NCBI RefSeq assembly: GCF_905120355.1
Contig: NZ_CAJHOB010000005.1
Location: 1 to 64,000, forward strand
Direction: 5' to 3'
DNA: 64,000 nt
Origin: Azonexus hydrophilus
GTDB lineage: Bacteria; Pseudomonadota; Gammaproteobacteria; Burkholderiales; Rhodocyclaceae
Positions 1 through 8,266 of this stretch are shown here, in pieces; within the stretch, counting starts at the first letter, position 1; each line of letters opens with the position of its first letter. Both the position numbers and the translations under genes were made by a program. A model generated the notes under the pieces. It was given only the letters and a program-made list of their open reading frames with translations. It had not been told where the DNA came from and did not search any database.

Positions 1-456
1 TCGAAAGACAAATTATACCATTTGCATGGAATTTGCGGGGTTTTTCAACGGCCTGCTAAAGTCGATTCAACGTTGCGAGATAACACGGAACGGGTATTAC
101 GTGCTTCAGGGGTTATCGTGCCAGTATCTGACGCCAGCGAAGGACAAATTAGAGTTGTGGTTAACAACATCGCAGATCGGGGGGCCGCAGCAGCCAAAGG
201 ATTTGGCACGGGATTAACTTTTGGACTGGTTGGTACCACTGTGACGGATGCTTATGAAATGGCCGTTGCCATTACTGCTAAAGGAAAAACCGTGGAGCGC
301 GTCGCAGTAAAGCATGCGTTACATACGGCAATAGGGAATACGGCGATTCCTGAAGGTCTTGAAACAATGCCACCCAACGCGGCCTTTGAGCGAGTGCTAG
401 AACAAATGGTCCTTCGCGTTCTACAAGACATTCAAAGTAAGGGGGAACTCTCTTGA
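1..456 (+). CDS. hypothetical protein, 5' end outside window
   Basis: The reading frame is open from base 1 through the first internal start-like codon (TTG at 22), so this is probably the C-terminal 151 codons of a longer gene. The visible part has no recognisable catalytic motif. A Gly/Phe-rich stretch (GFGTGLTFGLVG, bases about 199-234) suggests a membrane-associated or lipoprotein-type envelope protein, but this is inference. It is followed after 90 bases by a small membrane protein on the same strand. Function unknown. Confidence 0.55.
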   Translation, partial: SKDKLYHLHGICGVFQRPAKVDSTLRDNTERVLRASGVIVPVSDASEGQIRVVVNNIADRGAAAAKGFGTGLTFGLVGTTVTDAYEMAVAITAKGKTVERVAVKHALHTAIGNTAIPEGLETMPPNAAFERVLEQMVLRVLQDIQSKGELS

Positions 457-546
457 CTTGCTCCGTACTGAAGGCACGGCTAACCCCGCGCGCAATCGGA
501 CTTGTGCGAAAAGCCGCAGAATGGTGATTCTGGACGTTAGCCTGCC

Positions 547-741
547 ATGCTCAAGACATCATTTGTTCGAAGCCTCTGCATTTGCCTTTGCTGGGCCATT
601 TGGTCTTCAGCGCTTTGGATTGCCGTAGTCGCTCGCGGTCCAGGGGTTTACGTCACGCTTCTTATCCTTGGCGGGTTTGCGCCTTATTTACTCTCGCTAA
701 ACGTAATTGAGCCCTGGCTGGAGAAGCGTCGTAATGCTTGA
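547..741 (+). CDS. small two-helix membrane protein
   Basis: This 64-residue ORF has two hydrophobic segments (about residues 8-29 and 33-52) and a charged tail (EKRRNA), which fits a small inner-membrane protein. No family is recognised. The ATG has only a weak purine stretch upstream. It lies downstream of the partial gene on the same strand and is followed by a strong terminator-like hairpin, which supports its being the last gene of a short transcript. Confidence 0.45.
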   Translation: MLKTSFVRSLCICLCWAIWSSALWIAVVARGPGVYVTLLILGGFAPYLLSLNVIEPWLEKRRNA

Positions 742-794
742 AATTTTGTCTAACCCTTCAGTCGAGCGGAAGCGACAGCAGATGAACAAATAAG

Positions 795-822
795 CAAGGG
801 GGCCGCAGCCCCCTTGTTTGTT
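795..822. terminator. bidirectional intrinsic terminator
   Basis: A GC-rich inverted repeat (CAAGGGGGC, short loop, GCCCCCTTG) is flanked by A-rich sequence on the left (aacaaataag) and T-rich sequence on the right (tttgtttc). It can therefore end transcription from both sides. It sits between the plus-strand small membrane gene and the 3' end of the minus-strand peroxidase gene. Confidence 0.75.
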
Positions 823-850
823 TCAGTACTGGTTTTCCAGTTCGGTCAGC

Positions 851-1852
851 TTATTTGCCAAATGGCTGCGGACGCGGCGTGGTGTCGGAAGACGGCGGCA
901 GGATCGGCAGCTGGAAGTTCGGTTGGTCGCCGGTCAGCGTCTTGAGGAAGGCGACGATCTTGGCGTTTTCATCCTTGGTGAACTTCTTGCCCAGTTGCAG
1001 GCGACCCATGACGTCGACGGCTTCGGTCAGGGTGTTGGCGGCACCGTCGTGGAAGTAGGGATAGGTCATTTCCACGTTGCGCAGCGTCGGCACCTTGAAG
1101 TTGAAGCGGTCGGCATCGTTGCCGGTCACGGCAGCGCGGCCGTCAGGCATGTTGCCCTTGTACGGTTCGACCAGGCCCATTTTCTGGAAGGAGTTGCCGC
1201 CGACGGCTTCGCCGTTGTGGCAGGCGACGCAGCCGCTGTCCTTGAACAGTTTGTAGCCTTCGAGTTCGGTCTTGGTCAGGGCGTCCTTCTTGCCCAGTAG
1301 CCACTGGTCAAAACGGGAGTTGGGCGTGACCAGGGTCTTTTCAAATTCGGCGATGGCCGTCGTGACTTGATCGATGTCGATCTTGTCCTTGCCGAAAACT
1401 TGCTTGAATTCGCGGACATAGCCCGGAATCGACTGCAGTACGTCGATGGCCAGGGTGTGGGTGAAGGCCATTTCGCCCGGGTTGGCGATCGGGCCGCCTG
1501 CTTGTTCCTTCAGGTCGGCAGCGCGGCCGTCCCAGAACTGGGCCAGATTGAGGCTGGAGTTGAGCACGGTCGGCGAGTTGATCGGACCTTGCTGCCATTT
1601 GTCACCGATGGAGGTCGGGATGTTGTCGGTGCCGCCCATGGACAGATTGTGGCAGGAGTTACAGGAGATGAAGCCCGATTTCGACAGGCGGGGATCGAAG
1701 TAAAGCTTCTTACCCAGTTCAGCCTGGCCCAGGTTGATGTTGGCAGGCGGCTTGATCGGGCTGATCGGTTCATCGTTCGCGGCATGCACGGCGGTGAATA
1801 CGGCCAGGCCGGAGATTAGTGCGATTGCAGACGATAGAATGGTCCGTTGCAT
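851..1852 (-). CDS. ccpA: di-heme cytochrome c peroxidase
   Basis: This is a periplasmic bacterial cytochrome c peroxidase of the CcpA/MauG family, reducing H2O2 with electrons from cytochrome c. A Sec signal peptide ends near residue 24 (AVHA). Two heme c motifs are present, CNSCH (residues 64-68) and CVACH (208-212), one per domain as in the family, and the 333-residue length is typical. A gagggag ribosome binding site precedes the ATG. It is divergent from oxyR, and the 156-base spacer holds an FNR-type box and an OxyR operator, so induction by low oxygen plus peroxide is expected, as known for other bacterial Ccp genes. Confidence 0.93.
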   Translation of the reverse strand: MQRTILSSAIALISGLAVFTAVHAANDEPISPIKPPANINLGQAELGKKLYFDPRLSKSGFISCNSCHNLSMGGTDNIPTSIGDKWQQGPINSPTVLNSSLNLAQFWDGRAADLKEQAGGPIANPGEMAFTHTLAIDVLQSIPGYVREFKQVFGKDKIDIDQVTTAIAEFEKTLVTPNSRFDQWLLGKKDALTKTELEGYKLFKDSGCVACHNGEAVGGNSFQKMGLVEPYKGNMPDGRAAVTGNDADRFNFKVPTLRNVEMTYPYFHDGAANTLTEAVDVMGRLQLGKKFTKDENAKIVAFLKTLTGDQPNFQLPILPPSSDTTPRPQPFGK

Positions 1853-1924
1853 TGTTTTCTCCCTCTCAGGATGGTTGTGGATAAGATTTGTCTGAGCATT
1901 GTCTCGACATACATCATGCTACAG

Positions 1925-1938
1925 TTGATTTAAGTCAA
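1925..1938 (-). promoter_or_regulatory. FNR/ANR box in ccp promoter
   Basis: TTGAT-TTAA-GTCAA matches the FNR/ANR consensus TTGAT-N4-ATCAA in 9 of 10 positions. On the minus strand a -10-like GACAAT lies at 1898-1903, which puts the box centre near -41, the usual place for a class II activator site. It would serve the peroxidase gene. Confidence 0.6.
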
Positions 1939-1946
1939 TGTTTTCT

Positions 1947-1983
1947 ATGGGTTCAGGCTATAGCACCCATAGTCTCACCCTAT
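1947..1983. promoter_or_regulatory. OxyR operator (four tetranucleotides)
   Basis: The sequence shows ATGG-N7-CTAT-N7-ATAG-N7-CTAT, the exact spacing of the E. coli OxyR tetrameric site (ATAG-N7-CTAT-N7-ATAG-N7-CTAT) with a single base difference. It ends 25 bases before the oxyR start codon, so it should autoregulate oxyR and act on the divergent peroxidase gene. Confidence 0.75.
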
Positions 1984-2008
1984 AACCCGGATGCCAGGAG
2001 GGAAATGT

Positions 2009-2914
2009 ATGACCTTGACGGAGCTTCGTTACATTGTGGCGCTTGCCCAGGAAAGCAATTTCAGTCGTGCTGCCGAGCGTTGCTCGGTCAGTCAGCCTAC
2101 CCTGAGCGTGGCCATTGCCCGCCTGGAGGATGAATTGGGCGTGCAGCTGTTCGAGCGTGGCAAGGGCTTTGTCAGCCCCAGTCTGGTGGGGAGTCAGGTT
2201 GTGGCGCAGGCACAAACGGCGCTGGATGAAGTCGAAAGAATCCGCCAGATTGCCCTGCGCGGACGCGATCAATTGGAGGGGGCCCTGCGGCTGGGGGTGA
2301 TCCATACCATTGGGCCGTATCTGCTGCCGCGGCTGATCCACGCCCTGAAAGAGGTGGCGCCCAATATGCCGCTGGTGATCGAGGAAAACATGACGGCCAA
2401 TCTGGCTGACATGCTGCGCGACAACGATATTGACGTCGCCATCCTGGCCCTGCCGTTCAATCTGCCGGGGGTGCTGACTCGTTCGCTTTACGACGAATTG
2501 TTCAAGGTCATCGTACCTATCGGTCATCCCTGGGAATCGCGGGAGCGGATTGCGCCGGAAGAGGTGGCCGGCGACGAGGTGTTGCTGCTCAAGGCGGGTA
2601 ACTGCTTCCGCGATCAGGTGCTGGATGCTTGTCCGCAGGTCAGCAGCCCGGAAACGGATGTGCGTCTGGGGCATTCGATCGGCACCATCCGCTGCATGGT
2701 GGCTTCCGGTCTGGGCGTCTCGGTGCTGCCGGAAAGCGCCCTGCAACACCCGTACAATAACGACATGATCCGCGTCATTCCCTTTACCGAACCGCAGCCA
2801 TCGCGCCGTGTGGCACTTGCCTGGCGCGTCGGTTTTGTCCGTCCGAAAGCCATCGATGCCCTGCTGGCCGCAGTGCGTGGCCTGGATTCGCCGGCTTACC
2901 AACTTCTCGTCTGA
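2009..2914 (+). CDS. oxyR: hydrogen peroxide sensor, LysR family OxyR
   Basis: This LysR-type regulator has an N-terminal winged helix-turn-helix (residues 1-60, SRAAERCSVSQPTLS) and a C-terminal sensor domain. Starting at the ATG at 2009, which has an aggagg site 7 bases upstream (the ATG at 1991 has none), the two cysteines of NCFRDQVLDAC fall at residues 199 and 208. These are the numbers and spacing of the redox disulfide in E. coli OxyR. The conserved context, the divergent peroxidase gene and the upstream OxyR operator make the call secure. Confidence 0.93.
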   Translation: MTLTELRYIVALAQESNFSRAAERCSVSQPTLSVAIARLEDELGVQLFERGKGFVSPSLVGSQVVAQAQTALDEVERIRQIALRGRDQLEGALRLGVIHTIGPYLLPRLIHALKEVAPNMPLVIEENMTANLADMLRDNDIDVAILALPFNLPGVLTRSLYDELFKVIVPIGHPWESRERIAPEEVAGDEVLLLKAGNCFRDQVLDACPQVSSPETDVRLGHSIGTIRCMVASGLGVSVLPESALQHPYNNDMIRVIPFTEPQPSRRVALAWRVGFVRPKAIDALLAAVRGLDSPAYQLLV

Positions 2915-2916
2915 GC

Positions 2917-3423
2917 GTGAGCATGGTGCATCACGATAATCCCGCGCCGCGCGTACTGGCCTATTACCGGCGTTTTCAGCAGCAACTGGCAGCACAGGGA
3001 AACAGCGGACACGCCGGTATCAGTGTCGATATTGCTGGTTTTCGCCGTTACCAGGGCGACTGGGTGGGGGCGGTGGTAACGCCCTGGTTCATCCATCTTC
3101 TGCTGTTGCCGGGTGGCGGCGAGCTGTGGCAACCGCTGGCGGCGGGCGAAATACTGCGGGTGGGATTTCCTGGGGGGGATCTTGAATTCGTTGTCGAGCA
3201 TGCCGTCGATGCGGATTTGCCGGCGCATGCTTTTGCCACGGTGATTGCGCCCCTGGATGCCCTGGCGGGTCAGGACGCGGCACTGGCGAGCGCCATGCAG
3301 GCGCTGCAGCTGATTTTTGAACCTGCTCAGGTGGCCGTTACCGATAGTGAAACGTCGCCAGCACCCGCTGCAGCGGTGCTGGATCGGCGTGGTTTTTTCC
3401 GCCGCCTGGCTGGACGGCGTTGA
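2917..3423 (+). CDS. HybE-family [NiFe]-hydrogenase assembly chaperone-like protein
   Basis: The core with GDWVGAVVTPWF, LLLLPGGG, a FPGGDLEF segment and a late ALASAMQALQLIFEP helix matches the HybE/HupJ family, which helps mature the hydrogenase small subunit. The tail DRRGFFRRL resembles the RRxF ending often seen in these proteins. It starts 2 bases after oxyR at GTG 2917 (ATG 2923 is the alternative; neither has a clear binding site). No hydrogenase genes are in the window, so it is either an orphan chaperone or has another client. Confidence 0.65.
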   Translation: MSMVHHDNPAPRVLAYYRRFQQQLAAQGNSGHAGISVDIAGFRRYQGDWVGAVVTPWFIHLLLLPGGGELWQPLAAGEILRVGFPGGDLEFVVEHAVDADLPAHAFATVIAPLDALAGQDAALASAMQALQLIFEPAQVAVTDSETSPAPAAAVLDRRGFFRRLAGRR

Positions 3424-3624
3424 TCAGCCCAGCTCGCTTAAGAGCAGGCAGCGTACCGGTCCGAGTTCTTCCAGCACCATGATTCGCGCATCGGCAAGGT
3501 CATCGGCGTTGCGGACCTCAATGATTTCCCGGCGTCCGTCGAGATAACGCACTGCGGCCAGATAATTTTTCCGGCGCCCGATAGCGACTTTCGCCGCCCT
3601 TTTTTTTGGCTGTACTGCGGACAT
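3424..3624 (-). CDS. small basic hypothetical protein
   Basis: The 66-residue product starts at the ATG at 3624, which has an excellent agggaggg site; the longer frame to 3675 lacks one. The N terminus is Lys/Arg-rich (PKKRAAKVAIGRRKN) and is followed by an alpha/beta pattern (AAVRYLDGRREIIEVRNADDL). No family is recognised. Its stop codon directly abuts the stop of the HybE-like gene, a tail-to-tail arrangement with no intergenic space. Confidence 0.6.
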   Translation of the reverse strand: MSAVQPKKRAAKVAIGRRKNYLAAVRYLDGRREIIEVRNADDLADARIMVLEELGPVRCLLLSELG

Positions 3625-3872
3625 TGCACGCCCTCCCTGGTTATTGTGGGTGCATCCTAAGCCAGAACAAGTCATTGAAAAATAGCACTGAGGTCATATG
3701 CCCACGTGTGTTTTTCATACAAAAATGACGAAGCGGAAATGCGATTCGCATCCATAAGAAGCTAGGAATTTTCCTGCTCTTCACTCAGAAGCCTTGCGGG
3801 CTGGTGGAAAAGGAAACGGGCATGGGCAGGCTGAAACTGTTAAATTTCACTCTTTGCTTACGTATCAAAGCC

Positions 3873-5411
3873 ATGTCTGCCGCTCCCGATTACCTTGAAA
3901 AAATTCTCAATGCCCAGGTGTACGATCTGGCCGAGGAAACCCCACTCGACCTGGCTGACAACCTGTCGGCCCGCGTACACAACCGCATCTGGCTCAAGCG
4001 CGAGGACATGCAGCCGGTGTTTTCCTTCAAGCTGCGGGGCGCCTACAACAAGATTGCCAGCCTTTCTCCGGAGCGCCTCAAGCGTGGGGTGATCTGTGCT
4101 TCTGCCGGTAACCATGCGCAAGGCGTGGCTTTGTCGGCGCGCTACCTGGGATGTCGGGCGGTGATCGTGATGCCGGTATCGACACCGCAGATCAAGGTCG
4201 ATGCCGTTCGTCAGCGCGGCGGCGAGGTCGTGCTGCACGGCGATTCCTACGATGCTGCCTATGCCCACGCCCGGGAGCTGGAGAAGGCCGAAAAGCTGAC
4301 GTTCGTGCACCCCTTCGACGATCCGGAGGTGATTGCCGGCCAGGGCACCATTGCCATGGAAATCCTGCGCCAGCATTCGCGTCACAACGGGCCGCTGCAT
4401 GCGGTGTTCTGCGCCATTGGCGGTGGCGGACTGGCTGCCGGTGTGGCCGCCTATATCAAGCGTCTGCGTCCGGAAATCAAGGTCATCGGGGTGGAAACCT
4501 TTGATGCCGATGCAATGAAGCAGTCGATTGCTGCTGGCAAGCGGGTGCAATTACCCCAGGTGGGCCTGTTTGCCGACGGTACTGCCGTGAAATACGTGGG
4601 CGAGGAAACCTTCCGCCTCTGCCGGCAGTATCTGGACGATATCGTGCTGGTCGATACCGATGCCATCTGTGCGGCCGTCAAGGATGTGTTCGAGGATACC
4701 CGTTCGATTCTCGAACCGTCCGGAGCCTTGGCGGTGGCCGGTGCCAAGGAATATGCCCGGCAGCACAAGCTCAAGGACAAGAATCTGGTGGCGGTGACTT
4801 CCGGTGCCAACATGAACTTCGACCGCCTGCGTTTCGTTGCCGAGCGGGCCGAATTCGGCGAGCAACGGGAAGCGGTTTTTGCCGTTACCCTGCCGGAAAA
4901 GCCGGGTGCCTACAAAAAATTTCTCGCCCTGCTCGGTCAGCGCAACCTGACCGAATTCAACTACCGTTATAACGCCGCACATGAGGCGCACGTTTATGTG
5001 GGCGTGCAGGTGAGCGGGCGCAAGGAATCGGAAAAGCTTGCCGAAACGCTGCGCAAGCACGGTTACCCCACCCTTGACCTGAGTGATGACGATCTGGCCC
5101 GCAATCACGTTCGCCACATGGTGGGCGGGCATGCGCCGCTGGCGCAGCAAGGCGACCTGCAGGAGCTGGTGTATCGCTTCGTCTTCCCCGAACGCCCCGG
5201 CGCGCTGATGAATTTCCTGGAGAAGATGAGCAGCGGCTGGAACATCAGCCTGTTCCACTACCGCAACCATGGGGCCGACTATGGCCGGGTGCTGGTCGGC
5301 ATGCAGGTGCCCCGCAGCGAAATGCAGTCCTTCCGGCAATTTCTCAATACCTTGGGCTATGAGCACTGGGATGAGAGTGACAGCCCGGTGTACAAGCTCT
5401 TCCTGGGATAG
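3873..5411 (+). CDS. ilvA: biosynthetic threonine ammonia-lyase
   Basis: It deaminates threonine to 2-oxobutanoate, the committed step to isoleucine, using PLP. The PLP lysine is in FSFKLRGAYNK (Lys53) and a glycine-rich phosphate loop is visible (GGGGLAAGV). Two C-terminal ACT-like regulatory domains (about residues 330-505) fit the long, isoleucine-inhibited form; total length is 512. The ATG at 3873 gives the usual MSA-DYLEKIL start. The frame extends upstream to 3804, but that part has no family resemblance. The 248-base leader upstream shows no obvious attenuator. Confidence 0.95.
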   Translation: MSAAPDYLEKILNAQVYDLAEETPLDLADNLSARVHNRIWLKREDMQPVFSFKLRGAYNKIASLSPERLKRGVICASAGNHAQGVALSARYLGCRAVIVMPVSTPQIKVDAVRQRGGEVVLHGDSYDAAYAHARELEKAEKLTFVHPFDDPEVIAGQGTIAMEILRQHSRHNGPLHAVFCAIGGGGLAAGVAAYIKRLRPEIKVIGVETFDADAMKQSIAAGKRVQLPQVGLFADGTAVKYVGEETFRLCRQYLDDIVLVDTDAICAAVKDVFEDTRSILEPSGALAVAGAKEYARQHKLKDKNLVAVTSGANMNFDRLRFVAERAEFGEQREAVFAVTLPEKPGAYKKFLALLGQRNLTEFNYRYNAAHEAHVYVGVQVSGRKESEKLAETLRKHGYPTLDLSDDDLARNHVRHMVGGHAPLAQQGDLQELVYRFVFPERPGALMNFLEKMSSGWNISLFHYRNHGADYGRVLVGMQVPRSEMQSFRQFLNTLGYEHWDESDSPVYKLFLG

Positions 5412-5500
5412 TTGGAAATCGAATAAAGAACTCGATTTTTATTCTTTTACGCCAGAATTGCCGCGCTTAGAATCTCCTCATTCATCTCTTGGAGCTTCTC

Positions 5501-6433
5501 ATGAACATTGCGCAGAACGTCACCGAACTGATCGGCAACACCCCGCTGGTCCAGATCAACCGCCTGGCCGCCGAGGCCGGCGCGCGGGTGGTCGCCAAGC
5601 TGGAATTCTTCAATCCCGGGCATAGCGTCAAGGACCGTATCGCGCTCGCCATGCTCGATGCGGCACAAGCCGAGGGCAAGATCGGGCCGAATACCATCAT
5701 TCTGGAACCTACTTCCGGCAACACTGGGATTGGTCTGGCCATGGTCTGCGCAGCGCGTGGCCTGAAAGCGGCTTTTGTCATGCCCGACACCATGAGCCGG
5801 GAGCGTAAATTGTTGCTGCAGGCTTATGGCGCCGATCTGATTCTGACGCCCGGCAGCGAGGGTATGGGCGGCGCGATTGCCCGGGCCAAGGCGCTGGCGG
5901 AATCCGATAGCCGCTACTTCATTCCGCAGCAATTCGAAAATCCAGCCAATCCGGCAGTGCACCGCGATACGACCGGCGAGGAAATCTGGCGCGATACCGA
6001 TGGGCAGGTCGACATCTTCGTCGCCGGTGTCGGTACCGGTGGAACGATTTCCGGTGTGGGCGCAGCGCTGAAGGCGAAGAAACCCGGGGTCCAGGTCATT
6101 GCCGTCGAACCCGATGCTTCGCCGGTATTGTCGGGCGGCAACAAGGGGCCACACCCGATCCAGGGCATTGGCGCCGGATTTGTGCCGGCCACGCTGGATA
6201 CGGCGATTTACGATGAAGTGATCCGGGTCCGGAATGAGGATGCCTTCGCCACTGCCCGCCGGGCGGCGACCGATGAGGGCCTGCTGGTCGGTATTTCTTC
6301 CGGCGCCGCGATCTGGGCGGCCCTGGAAGTTGCCCGCCGTCCGGAAAACGCCGGCAAGTTGATTGTCGTGCTGACCCCCTCTTATGGCGAACGCTACCTG
6401 TCCACTGCCCTCTACGAACATCTCGCGGTCTGA
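5501..6433 (+). CDS. cysK: cysteine synthase A (O-acetylserine sulfhydrylase)
   Basis: This PLP enzyme condenses O-acetylserine with sulfide to cysteine. The PLP lysine lies in GHSVKDR (Lys44), the substrate loop is [11 protein letters not shown], and the phosphate-binding loop is [10 protein letters not shown]. Length (310) is typical. The ATG at 5501 is preceded by ggag at 6 bases; the in-frame TTG at 5489 is less likely. The 89-base upstream gap is AT-rich and probably carries its own promoter. It is followed after 22 bases by a C-S lyase, so this is a sulfur amino acid pair. Confidence 0.95.
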   Translation: MNIAQNVTELIGNTPLVQINRLAAEAGARVVAKLEFFNPGHSVKDRIALAMLDAAQAEGKIGPNTIILEPTSGNTGIGLAMVCAARGLKAAFVMPDTMSRERKLLLQAYGADLILTPGSEGMGGAIARAKALAESDSRYFIPQQFENPANPAVHRDTTGEEIWRDTDGQVDIFVAGVGTGGTISGVGAALKAKKPGVQVIAVEPDASPVLSGGNKGPHPIQGIGAGFVPATLDTAIYDEVIRVRNEDAFATARRAATDEGLLVGISSGAAIWAALEVARRPENAGKLIVVLTPSYGERYLSTALYEHLAV

Positions 6434-6455
6434 GTGACGGACCGGCCTGCGCAGC

Positions 6456-7592
6456 ATGATGAACTCCTTTTTCGACCCACCTGAGCGGCGCGGCAGCGAC
6501 TCGATCAAATGGGCCCGCTATGCCGGGCGTGATGTGTTGCCCATGTGGGTGGCCGACATGGATTTCCCTGCCCCGCCGGCCGTGCTGGCGGCGTTGCAGG
6601 AGCGGGTGGCGCACGGCATTTTCGGTTACGCGCAGACAACGCCACAGGTGGTCGAGGCGGTGGTCGAGCATTTACGGCAGGCGTACGACTGGGCAATCGA
6701 AGCGGACTGGCTGCTCTGGTTGCCGGGATTGGTGACGGGCTTGAATGTGGCCTGTCGCAGCGTCAGTGGGCGCGTACTCACCGCCACGCCAGTCTATCCC
6801 CCTTTTCTCTCGGCGCCGCGCCTGTCTGGGCGAGCCCTCGATACCTGCGCTCTGCACTGTGGCGAAACTGGCTGGCAGTGGGACTGGGAGGCGCTGGCGG
6901 CCAGCGTCCATGCTGACAGTGAATTATTTCTGCTGTGCCATCCCCACAACCCGGTCGGTCGGGCCTGGAATCGCGATGAATTGTTGCGTCTGGCTGATTT
7001 TGCCGAACGCCACGACCTCGTTGTGTGCTCCGATGAAATTCACTGCGGCCTGATTCTCGATAGCGGGCGGCGCCATCTGCCTTTCGCCAGCCTGTCGCCA
7101 GCGGCAGCCCGGCGTAGCATTACCTTGATGGCGCCTTCCAAGACCTACAACCTCCCCGGTCTGGGCTGTGCCTTTGCGGTCATTCCCGATGCCACCCTGC
7201 GGCGGCGCTTCGCCGCAGCCATGGATGGCATCGTGCCGCACGTCAACGTGCTCGGGCTGACTGCCTGCGCTGCCGCCTACCGTGACAGCGCCGACTGGCA
7301 CCGGGAACTGCTGGAGGTGCTGCGCGGTAACCGGCAGCAGCTCGAAAATGCGGTGGCGGCGTTGCCTGGCGTGCGCATGACGCACGTGGAAGCGACCTAT
7401 CTCGCCTGGCTGGATGTGCGCGAACTGGGTTTGCCTGATCCCGCCCGGCACTTCGAGGCGCATGGTCTGGGGCTGAGCGATGGCAAGGATTTCGCCGCGC
7501 CCGGCTGGCTGCGCCAGAATTTCGGTTGCACGCCAAAGATGCTGGAAGAAGCGCTGCGTCGTCTGACAGCGGCCGTGCGCGCCGCTCGCTGA
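6456..7592 (+). CDS. patB: MalY/PatB-type cystathionine beta-lyase / aminotransferase
   Basis: This is a fold-type I PLP enzyme of the MalY/PatB subfamily, which cleaves C-S bonds of cystathionine or cysteine conjugates. Subfamily hallmarks are LPMWVADMDFP near residue 30, HPHNPVGRAW (162-171), SDEIHCGL (192-199) and the PLP lysine in APSKTYNLPGL (Lys229). Length 378. It follows cysK by 22 bases and is likely co-transcribed, which fits cysteine/methionine interconversion. The substrate is not certain from sequence. Confidence 0.85.
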   Translation: MMNSFFDPPERRGSDSIKWARYAGRDVLPMWVADMDFPAPPAVLAALQERVAHGIFGYAQTTPQVVEAVVEHLRQAYDWAIEADWLLWLPGLVTGLNVACRSVSGRVLTATPVYPPFLSAPRLSGRALDTCALHCGETGWQWDWEALAASVHADSELFLLCHPHNPVGRAWNRDELLRLADFAERHDLVVCSDEIHCGLILDSGRRHLPFASLSPAAARRSITLMAPSKTYNLPGLGCAFAVIPDATLRRRFAAAMDGIVPHVNVLGLTACAAAYRDSADWHRELLEVLRGNRQQLENAVAALPGVRMTHVEATYLAWLDVRELGLPDPARHFEAHGLGLSDGKDFAAPGWLRQNFGCTPKMLEEALRRLTAAVRAAR

Positions 7593-7646
7593 ATCAGTCC
7601 GGCGCGGTCGCTGATGTGCGTGCTGCTGTGCCAAGCCGCGACAGTT

Positions 7647-8243
7647 TCAGGGTGTGATCTGCCACAGGCCGGCCTCGGTCACGATCCAGTCCAGCCGTTC
7701 GTCGTGTGCCTCCGGTTCAATGCTGTCCACGCGGTTGATTTCGAAACCGACCCCGACGGCCACTGGCCGTGGCTTCAGTGTGGCCAGGGTACGGTCGAAA
7801 AAGCCACCGCCGTACCCCAGCCGATAGCCCGCTCCATCGAAGGCATTGAGTGGCAACAGCAGCAGGTCGGGCTGCAGCCAGTCACCGGCCGCCGGGGTGG
7901 GAATACCGTAGCGATCCGGCGTCAGAGGCGTAGCCGGCGTCCAGGCACGGAAAGCCAGCGGGCTCGCCGGCGCCACAACGACGGGCAGCGCTGCCCGGCT
8001 GCCGGTAGCACACCAGTGGGCAATGGCCGCGCGGACATCCGGTTCCTGCTCGATCGGCCAGCAGAAGGCAGCAACCTGTGGTTGTGGCAGGGCGCGCAAA
8101 TGTCCGGCGATGGCGGCTGAATAGGCCTGATGCAGATCGGGGCGCAACGCCAGCCGCAGTTGCCGCATTGTTTGCCGCAGCTGCTGCCGGCGTGCCGCCC
8201 GCAACTGCGTGCTATCCTCGTCCGCACCCAAAATTTGATCCAC
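7647..8243 (-). CDS. 5-formyltetrahydrofolate cyclo-ligase
   Basis: It converts 5-formyl-THF to 5,10-methenyl-THF with ATP, salvaging folate. The family signature GYGGGFFDRTLA is present, with LLLPLNAFD before it and an HDERLDWIVTE motif near the end. The start is uncertain: the frame is open to 8327, but GTG at 8243 has a gaggg site and gives 198 residues, the usual size. It is divergent from the transglycosylase gene with only 23 bases between starts. Confidence 0.87.
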   Translation of the reverse strand: MDQILGADEDSTQLRAARRQQLRQTMRQLRLALRPDLHQAYSAAIAGHLRALPQPQVAAFCWPIEQEPDVRAAIAHWCATGSRAALPVVVAPASPLAFRAWTPATPLTPDRYGIPTPAAGDWLQPDLLLLPLNAFDGAGYRLGYGGGFFDRTLATLKPRPVAVGVGFEINRVDSIEPEAHDERLDWIVTEAGLWQITP

Positions 8244-8266
8244 CGCAAGCCTGCCCTCAACGAATA

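Noticed and set aside
1876-1884. TGTGGATAA, a perfect DnaA box complement in the ccp promoter
   Set aside because: A single 9-mer is expected by chance about once in two such windows; no cluster of boxes or AT-rich unwinding element is near.
3690-3699. CCCACGTGTG resembling an E-box/parS core
   Set aside because: Only CACGTG is shared with parS; flanks do not match.
3741-3753. ATGCGATTCGCAT small inverted repeat upstream of ilvA
   Set aside because: Short, no T run, and no known operator matches it.
3804-3872. 23-residue N-terminal extension of IlvA as coding or as a leader peptide
   Set aside because: No resemblance to IlvA starts, no run of Ile/Val/Leu codons typical of a branched-chain attenuator, and the ATG at 3873 gives the family start.
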